From the NCBI GenBank assembly GCA_023269645.1, contig JAHFPR010000075.1, positions 1 through 9,016 of the forward strand: a stretch of 9,016 nt of DNA, read 5' to 3'. This document shows positions 4,555 to 9,016 of this stretch, one piece after another; the first letter of the stretch is position 1, and the number at the start of each line of letters is the position of its first letter. The translations under genes were made by a program, and so were the position numbers. The notes beneath the pieces were generated by a model that saw only the letters and a list, made by a program, of their open reading frames with translations, made no database searches and was not told the origin of the DNA. Origin of the DNA: Alphaproteobacteria bacterium. GTDB taxonomy: Bacteria; Pseudomonadota; Alphaproteobacteria; Rickettsiales; UBA8987.

Positions 4555-5606
4555 TTCCCCTTGCGGAATTCTGTCGGCGAAACGCCCGTGGCTTCCCGGA
4601 ACACGCGGTTGAAGGAGGTGATGCTGGCGAAGCCGCAATCGAAGGCGATGGAAGTCACCGGCGATTCCGTGGCGCGCAGCAGGTGCTGCGATTCCTCCAC
4701 GCGCAGGCGGTTGATCAGCGCGCTGAAACTCTCCCCGAAATGCCGGTTGATGACGCGCGAAAGATTCTGCTCCGTCACACGGAAATGATCCGCCATATCC
4801 GCGCGGCGGTAGCCAATGGTGCGGTAGGGCTTGTGCTCCGCCAGCAGCTTTTCGATGGCGTGCGCCAGGCTCCGCTCCTGCGGGGAGAATCCTCCCGCGC
4901 GAACCTTCAGCCGAAGGCTCTGGCTGAACACCCGGAACACCGAACTCACCACCAGATAAATGAAGGATAGCCCCAGCATCGTCTTGATGAACACGGCCTG
5001 TTCCGCCGGGATGCGCCCCGCGAGGCGGAGCAGGTCAATCACCATCACGAACAGGTTGTACAGAATCAGCAATGCCACCAGCCAGTATTTATGGCGGCGG
5101 CTGGTATCGTTCCGCCGGAGCGGGGAAAGCCGTTGCAGCAGAAAGGTGAGCAGCAGGAACACCAGTGCCGAGCCGATCACGCGGTAAAGCGTCATCGCCG
5201 CCGCCGCCGGAATGCAGCCGCCCTGCGGAAGGCATACCTGATCGCCCGTCAGTGTCAGGTAAAGCAGCGGCCCGCCGCCGACAAGCGGAAGCGCGAGGAT
5301 CAGCCAGTAAGGCCAGGGCGGCGGTTTTTGCAGCAGGAGTTGCAGGATGAACAGGAAGCCGATCTCCGGCAGCAGGTGCTCGTTGAACATCAGGATGGCG
5401 CGGAGGACATGGCTGTTTAATTCCGGCATCGCTTCGAGTATCGGCAGCAGAAAGCCGCAGGTGAGCGAAAGAAAGTACACCACCGGCAAAAACACCAGCG
5501 TAAATTTCCGCGCGGAAAACAGCAGGTATATCACCACGAACAGGCACGGGCCAATCGCCGCCATCTGGCAGGCCTGGGTGAGGGAGAGGAGGGTGGTGGG
5601 GTTCAT
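4548..5606 (-). CDS. Seven-helix membrane protein with C-terminal AraC-type DNA-binding domain
   Basis: The product has 352 residues. The first 230 form about seven hydrophobic helices (roughly 14-32, 36-56, 64-92, 100-119, 138-157, 174-195, 207-227). Residues 245-350 are an AraC/XylS domain with two helix-turn-helix units: one around ADMADHFRVTEQNLSRVINRHF (269-290) and one around TSIAFDCGFASITSFNRVFRE (318-338), ending in the typical GVSPTEFR. With an odd number of helices and a cytoplasmic DNA-binding end, the N-terminus should be outside. Cys125 and Cys131, in the loop between helices 4 and 5, would then be periplasmic and could form a disulfide. It is probably a membrane-bound one-component regulator. 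No Shine-Dalgarno is visible; the leader consists of CT-rich heptamer repeats. Its targets are unknown; the neighbouring secretin-permease-TPR genes are candidates only by position. Confidence 0.88.
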   Translation of the reverse strand: MNPTTLLSLTQACQMAAIGPCLFVVIYLLFSARKFTLVFLPVVYFLSLTCGFLLPILEAMPELNSHVLRAILMFNEHLLPEIGFLFILQLLLQKPPPWPYWLILALPLVGGGPLLYLTLTGDQVCLPQGGCIPAAAAMTLYRVIGSALVFLLLTFLLQRLSPLRRNDTSRRHKYWLVALLILYNLFVMVIDLLRLAGRIPAEQAVFIKTMLGLSFIYLVVSSVFRVFSQSLRLKVRAGGFSPQERSLAHAIEKLLAEHKPYRTIGYRRADMADHFRVTEQNLSRVINRHFGESFSALINRLRVEESQHLLRATESPVTSIAFDCGFASITSFNRVFREATGVSPTEFRKGKL

Positions 5607-5607
5607 A

Positions 5608-5690
5608 GAGTTCAGGAAGAGGTTTCAGGTTCCAGCTATCAACCGATGCTCCTATTCTACCCTGAAACCCGGAATCTGAAACCTGAAACC
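5608..5690. repeat. Heptamer islands upstream of the araC-type gene
   Basis: On the + strand 5608-5634 reads GAGTTCA-GGAAGA-GGTTTCA-GGTTCCA and includes the 18-bp sequence TTCAGGAAGAGGTTTCAG (5611-5628), which is inverted at 4528-4545. On the minus strand 5661-5690 reads GGTTTCA-GGTTTCA-GATTCCG-GGTTTCA. The region fills nearly all the 83-base gap between the TPR gene and the araC-type gene, and its last base belongs to the TPR gene's stop codon. Confidence 0.75.
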
Positions 5691-6532
5691 TATTTTTTTG
5701 TCTTCTTCGTTTCAAGAATTGCCCGGCAGCGCGGGTCGAGATCCGCGTGGCCGCCCGTTGCTTCATCCGCTTTCGCCATCGCGCCGATGCGCTCGTTGAT
5801 GAAATTCATCATGAAATTCATCTCGCCCGGAGAAAGATTCTTATAGTTATCAATCACCCCCACGATGATGTCGCAGGCCTGTTTGTATTCGCCCTTTTTC
5901 TCATAGATGAACGCTTCCATCTGGCGTATCCAGATCGGGGCGTTCGCATCTTTCGGGATGTTGGCGAGCTTGTGCGCGATCTCCAGTGCCCAGTCGAGAT
6001 CCTCCAGCTTGAACTTGGCGTGGTAGATGGCCTGGCTATACCACCACCATTTCTTCGCCGGGTCGCGGTCGGCGTACTGCTCCAGATATTTCACGACATA
6101 TGGCACGTCGCGTTTCGGATTCTGCGATGCGCCGTAATAATAACTCACCAGCGTGGGTAGAAAATCGGAAGCGGCGTTCAGCCCGTCCAGGATCATCCAC
6201 CAGTCGTATAGCTTTTTGTAATCATAATCCTTGAGCGCGGTGGAACGCCCGAACGTATCCCCGGCATTCTGAATCTGCAGGGCGCGCGAGCGGAAATAAA
6301 ACTCGTCATCGCCGAGCGTAAGTGCCTTCACCATCGCCGGACCCGGAACCTCCGGCACTATGCCGAGATCGGGCTTGACCTGCCGCGTGCCCGGCCACAG
6401 CACCTGCCCCGCTTTCAGCATATCGGAAGCGGGCAGACGCACCCCGTGCCAGAACAGCCCCTGAAGCAGTGCCATCGCCAGAAAAAGTCCGAGTATCCCG
6501 TGTGTGCCTTTTGCCTCCATAGCGATGTCCAT
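5690..6532 (-). CDS. Membrane-anchored TPR-like protein of unknown function
   Basis: The product has 280 residues. A single hydrophobic helix (about 12-31) near the N-terminus, without a lipobox, suggests an inner-membrane anchor or uncleaved signal. The rest is helical and TPR-like: LTLGDDEFYFRSRALQIQNAG (72-91) begins the domain, WWMILDGLNAASDFLPTLVSYY (111-132) and KWWWYSQAIYHAKFKLEDLDWALEIAH (161-187) look like repeat helices, and YEKKGEYKQACDIIVGVI (210-227) is a clear TPR-type pair. The tail is lysine-rich (KKTKK). It starts 6 bases after the permease stop, so the two are almost certainly co-transcribed. An alternative start at Met5 (6520) is possible; neither has a good ribosome binding site. 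I cannot name a function. Confidence 0.8.
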   Translation of the reverse strand: MDIAMEAKGTHGILGLFLAMALLQGLFWHGVRLPASDMLKAGQVLWPGTRQVKPDLGIVPEVPGPAMVKALTLGDDEFYFRSRALQIQNAGDTFGRSTALKDYDYKKLYDWWMILDGLNAASDFLPTLVSYYYGASQNPKRDVPYVVKYLEQYADRDPAKKWWWYSQAIYHAKFKLEDLDWALEIAHKLANIPKDANAPIWIRQMEAFIYEKKGEYKQACDIIVGVIDNYKNLSPGEMNFMMNFINERIGAMAKADEATGGHADLDPRCRAILETKKTKK

Positions 6533-6538
6533 AGAGAA

Positions 6539-7306
6539 TCAAAATTGCTTGTGCTTGAAATCCCACAACGCCGCCGCAAGCAATAGCGGCACATAGATGA
6601 CCGTCTGCGTTACGAAAAGCTGGTAGCTGGTGTCGTTGCCGATCCCCGATACAAGCCATTTGGACTGGGCATAGAGATCCAGCCGGGGCAACACGGCGGA
6701 AACGAACTTCAGCCCCTGGCCGACCCATGTGCCGAAATCCATGCCGCGCAGCCCGCCGGGGGAATCCAGCACGTAGAGGAAAAATCCCATCATGCGCCCG
6801 ATGAAATAAAATCCGAAACAGAACAGCACCGAACTGACCGCGCTCCGCATCACCAGTGCCGCGAACAGCGCGAACGCCACCACGATGAAGGATTCCAGGA
6901 TCAGGCTCACGCCCCAGTAGATCAACCCTGCCAGCGAAATTTCCGGAAGGAAAATCCCCATGCATACCAGCAGCGGAAGGATGAGCAGCATCGCCACCAC
7001 CGCGAAGCCGAGCCAGTACGCCACCACGAAGGCGGTGCGGGAAATGGGACGGGAAAGGATCACCTCAATCTCCCGGTTCTCAAAGGCGCGCCGCACATGG
7101 AAGCAGACGAAAACAATCAGGCCGATGAGCAGGATAACCCGCGTGGAGCCGCCGATGTAACTTGTCGCCATCTGGGATTGTTCCACCATCGCCGTGCCGC
7201 CCAGGAACAGCGAAATGCCAAACGCGAGAAACACCGCAACGAACAGACCGACGAACAGCCAGTCACGGATTGCGGTGAGGAAAATGTAGCGAATGGTTGT
7301 TTCCAT
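6539..7306 (-). CDS. ABC-2-type transporter permease
   Basis: The product has 255 residues and about six membrane helices (17-37, 55-72, 95-118, 127-150, 158-180, 230-248). The segment FENREIEVILSRPISRTAFVVAYW (75-98), between helices 2 and 3, matches the usual cytoplasmic coupling region of ABC-2 permeases, with its short amphipathic stretch and arginine-rich SRPISR. Such permeases need an ATP-binding partner; none is in the window, so it is encoded upstream of 9016 or elsewhere. The substrate is unknown. It lies 28 bases after the secretin stop and 6 bases before the TPR gene, on the same strand. No strong ribosome binding site is visible. Pairing with a secretin is unusual and may be merely positional. 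Confidence 0.82.
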   Translation of the reverse strand: METTIRYIFLTAIRDWLFVGLFVAVFLAFGISLFLGGTAMVEQSQMATSYIGGSTRVILLIGLIVFVCFHVRRAFENREIEVILSRPISRTAFVVAYWLGFAVVAMLLILPLLVCMGIFLPEISLAGLIYWGVSLILESFIVVAFALFAALVMRSAVSSVLFCFGFYFIGRMMGFFLYVLDSPGGLRGMDFGTWVGQGLKFVSAVLPRLDLYAQSKWLVSGIGNDTSYQLFVTQTVIYVPLLLAAALWDFKHKQF

Positions 7307-7318
7307 CGGCGCGCTTTT

Positions 7319-7349
7319 TTATAAATTGAACGGCTTACAATTTGAACGG
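7319..7349 (-). repeat. Short tandem duplication covering the secretin stop codon
   Basis: On the minus strand the last codons CCG TTC AAA TTG TAA are followed, one base later, by CCG TTC AAT TTA TAA (13 of 15 identical, period 16). The second copy again ends in TAA. It looks like a small duplication of the gene end. Confidence 0.5.
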
Positions 7350-9016
7350 ATGGGGATCCACTGAGAACTTGTTGTAGAAATTTTTGTCCTCTATCTCCAC
7401 GCCATGTCCGGGAACAATGGTGGCCTTGATGAAAATCACCGTTTCCACCGTGCTGGAAATGCGCTGTGTGCTTTTGAACGCTCCGCCGATAATTGGCAGC
7501 TTGGAAATTCCTGGAATACCGCGATCCAGGCTGCTGTTGCTTTCCTCCATCAGCCCGCCGATGACCATCACCTGGCCGCTCCGGATGCGCATCACGGAAT
7601 CCAGCTCCCGCACATCCACCACCGGCACTTCCGTGGTCAGGTTGCTTACGCCAAGCTGCGCAGCTTCCAGCGTGAAGCCGGGATCCTCGACGAAATGGTC
7701 AATGCGCGTGAGTACCGGGTGCACGTTCATGATGACTTCGTCGTGCTCCAGATCAATGGAGGGCTGGAGGTTCAGGATAACGCCCACCGGCACGGTGCGT
7801 ATTTCGCTGCTGATGGTGGTAGTGTTGGTGGATGTGGTGGAATTGCTCTGCTGCTCCACGGAAAGTTCAAAATACACGAAATTCTCCGCGAAATTAAGCA
7901 CGGCATACTGGTTGTTCATGGCGTTGATGCGCGGGCTTGAGAGGGTGCGCGTGGAACCGAACTGTTCCACCAGCTTGATGGTGGCATCCAGCGAGGTGTT
8001 GTTCCACCCGAAAAGTTCCGTAGGCAGAATGCCCGCCGTGAAGATGTTGTTGGCAAGCGCGCTGGTGTCGCCGAGATTGGCGAAATTGCTGCCAGCCGTC
8101 ACCCCGGTGACGTTGTTGTTGAGGAAGTTCCAGTTGATGCCGCCCCGGTATTCATCGTCCAGGCTGACTTCCAGCACCTTGGCCTCGATAAGTACCTGCG
8201 CGCTGTAGGATTTCTGGACGTAATCCAGATATTGCTTCACCGCCCGGTGCTGACGCTTCGTTGCCATAACAGAAAGAAGCCCCACCTGCCGGTTGACTGA
8301 AATCACCCCCGATCCGCCCTCAACAGGAGCCGCGCCGCCTGCTGCCGCCCCACCCGCCGCTGCGGGAGCCGGAGCTGCGGAAGCTGCGGCATTTCCCGCT
8401 GCCCGTGCAGGCTGGGAGGCCGCCAGGGCATTGTTGACACCCGATTCAATCATCGCCCACAGATCGCCGATAGCAGAAACCGCCTTCAGATCGCTGGAGG
8501 AACCGGAATTGGAACTGGCTCCGCCGGTTGCGCCGCCTCCGCCGGTTGTTCCGCCGCCACCACCTCCGCCCCCACCGCTGCCGCCGAGTGTGGTGCCGGT
8601 GGATACGGATGAGGAAGATGTGCGCACCATGTTCAGCGCGTTCAGGCGGTAATTAACGATTTCCGGCAGGTCGCGTTCCACCTTCAATACGCCGTTCCTG
8701 AAAGAATAGGTCAGCTCCGCCATATCGCTCAGCCGCTGGATAACCTCCGAGAAAGGCCGATCCTTCGCGCTGAAAATGACGTTGCCCTCAATCTTCGGAT
8801 CAATCTCCATGTCTACGTCTGCACGGCGTGCAAGCTCCAGCAGCACGTCCTTGAGCGGCACATCGTCCGTCACCATCAGGGTGACGAGTTTATCCTCCGG
8901 CACGGCGGGTTTTTCCGGCGCGACGACAAGATCATCCATGCCCGGCATGAGCGGCAGGGATTTTTGTGTGTCCTTGCCTTCCTTTTCCTTATCGGCGGCA
9001 GACTTGTCGGCCATCG
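7335..9016 (-). CDS. Outer-membrane secretin, MshL/PilQ/GspD family (5' end cut by window edge)
   Basis: Secretins form the multimeric outer-membrane channel of type IV pili, type II and related systems. The visible 559 residues have an N-terminal STN/N0 domain (about 42-115), an N1-like domain (about 180-270) with VISVNRQVGLLSVMATKRQH, and the secretin core (about 274-536). The core contains VLIEAKVLEVSLDDEYRGGINW, RTLSSPRI (355-362), VPVGVILNLQPSID (408-421) and VMVIGGLMEE (482-491), followed by GIPGISKLPIIGGAF (499-513). The order and the EAKVLEV...GGINW form fit MshL best. The only ATG in view (9014) starts a charged, signal-less sequence, so the true start with its signal or lipoprotein peptide is probably beyond 9016. 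Odd features are a glycine/serine-rich stretch (134-174, nine Gly in a row) and an Ala/Pro/Gly-rich stretch (203-236) on both sides of the N1-like segment. It is the first gene of the secretin-permease-TPR series. Confidence 0.9.
   Translation of the reverse strand, partial: MADKSAADKEKEGKDTQKSLPLMPGMDDLVVAPEKPAVPEDKLVTLMVTDDVPLKDVLLELARRADVDMEIDPKIEGNVIFSAKDRPFSEVIQRLSDMAELTYSFRNGVLKVERDLPEIVNYRLNALNMVRTSSSSVSTGTTLGGSGGGGGGGGGTTGGGGATGGASSNSGSSSDLKAVSAIGDLWAMIESGVNNALAASQPARAAGNAAASAAPAPAAAGGAAAGGAAPVEGGSGVISVNRQVGLLSVMATKRQHRAVKQYLDYVQKSYSAQVLIEAKVLEVSLDDEYRGGINWNFLNNNVTGVTAGSNFANLGDTSALANNIFTAGILPTELFGWNNTSLDATIKLVEQFGSTRTLSSPRINAMNNQYAVLNFAENFVYFELSVEQQSNSTTSTNTTTISSEIRTVPVGVILNLQPSIDLEHDEVIMNVHPVLTRIDHFVEDPGFTLEAAQLGVSNLTTEVPVVDVRELDSVMRIRSGQVMVIGGLMEESNSSLDRGIPGISKLPIIGGAFKSTQRISSTVETVIFIKATIVPGHGVEIEDKNFYNKFSVDPHPFKL

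Noticed and set aside
5190..5215. GTCAT followed by a GC-rich stretch inside the araC-type gene, similar to a REP-like head
   Set aside because: No self-complementary stem and no ATCCA tail follow; it is ordinary coding sequence.
5089..5766. Minus-strand frame of 225 codons overlapping the araC-type gene
   Set aside because: Arg/Pro/Ala-rich shadow of the araC-type gene in another frame.
7384..8208. Plus-strand frame of 274 codons opposite the secretin
   Set aside because: Antisense to clear secretin motifs; its serine-rich composition is a mirror of the coding strand.

Overview
The window reads as a stretch of moderately GC-rich chromosome from an alphaproteobacterium. That inference rests on the character of TsaD, HemC and the TPR-like protein, and on hemC lying divergent from a strand that carries tsaD. 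The exact lineage cannot be fixed from sequence alone. The window splits into a housekeeping half full of dispersed repeats (1 to about 4550) and an envelope-related half with few repeats (about 4550 to 9016).

From the left: the tail of an unidentified + strand gene (ends 49). Then about 415 bases hold no convincing complete gene but do hold a hairpin repeat (60-81), a single REP-like arm (117-144), three consecutive perfect hairpins (260-386) and an inverted REP-like pair (417-506). Next, on the minus strand, come tsaD (464-1591), a frameshifted AT-rich DUF2971 gene (1650-2571) and a pirin-family dioxygenase gene (2625-3326). hemC (3485-4426) runs the other way. It is convergent with a gene for a seven-helix membrane protein with an AraC-type DNA-binding domain (4548-5606, minus). 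The right end is a minus-strand series read from 9016 downwards: a MshL/PilQ-type secretin (5' end cut by the window edge), an ABC-2-type permease, and a membrane-anchored TPR-like protein, closely spaced like an operon.

The most notable content is the repeats. Seven arms share the plan GTCAT - self-complementary stem - ATC(CAG/CAT). They occur as one singleton (117-144), one inverted pair overlapping the 3' end of tsaD (417-506), one inverted pair inserted in frame inside tsaD (830-918), and one inverted pair whose two 40-nt arms are pushed about 930 bp apart by the DUF2971 gene (1611-2617). Stem sequences differ completely between pairs, but each stays self-complementary. The two arms around DUF2971 differ by two compensatory base-pair changes plus one loop base. 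This resembles REPINs/BIMEs or Rickettsia palindromic elements, here apparently with a version carrying a cargo gene.

A second repeat type is heptamers of the GGTTTCA/GAGTTCA kind. They fill the spacers around hemC and the araC-type gene, and an 18-bp perfect inverted repeat sits 2 and 4 bases outside that gene's stop and start codons.

Functionally, tsaD (tRNA t6A modification) and hemC (tetrapyrrole synthesis) are housekeeping genes. The secretin points to a pilus or type II secretion-like machine in the envelope. The roles of the permease and TPR protein next to it are inferred only from position.
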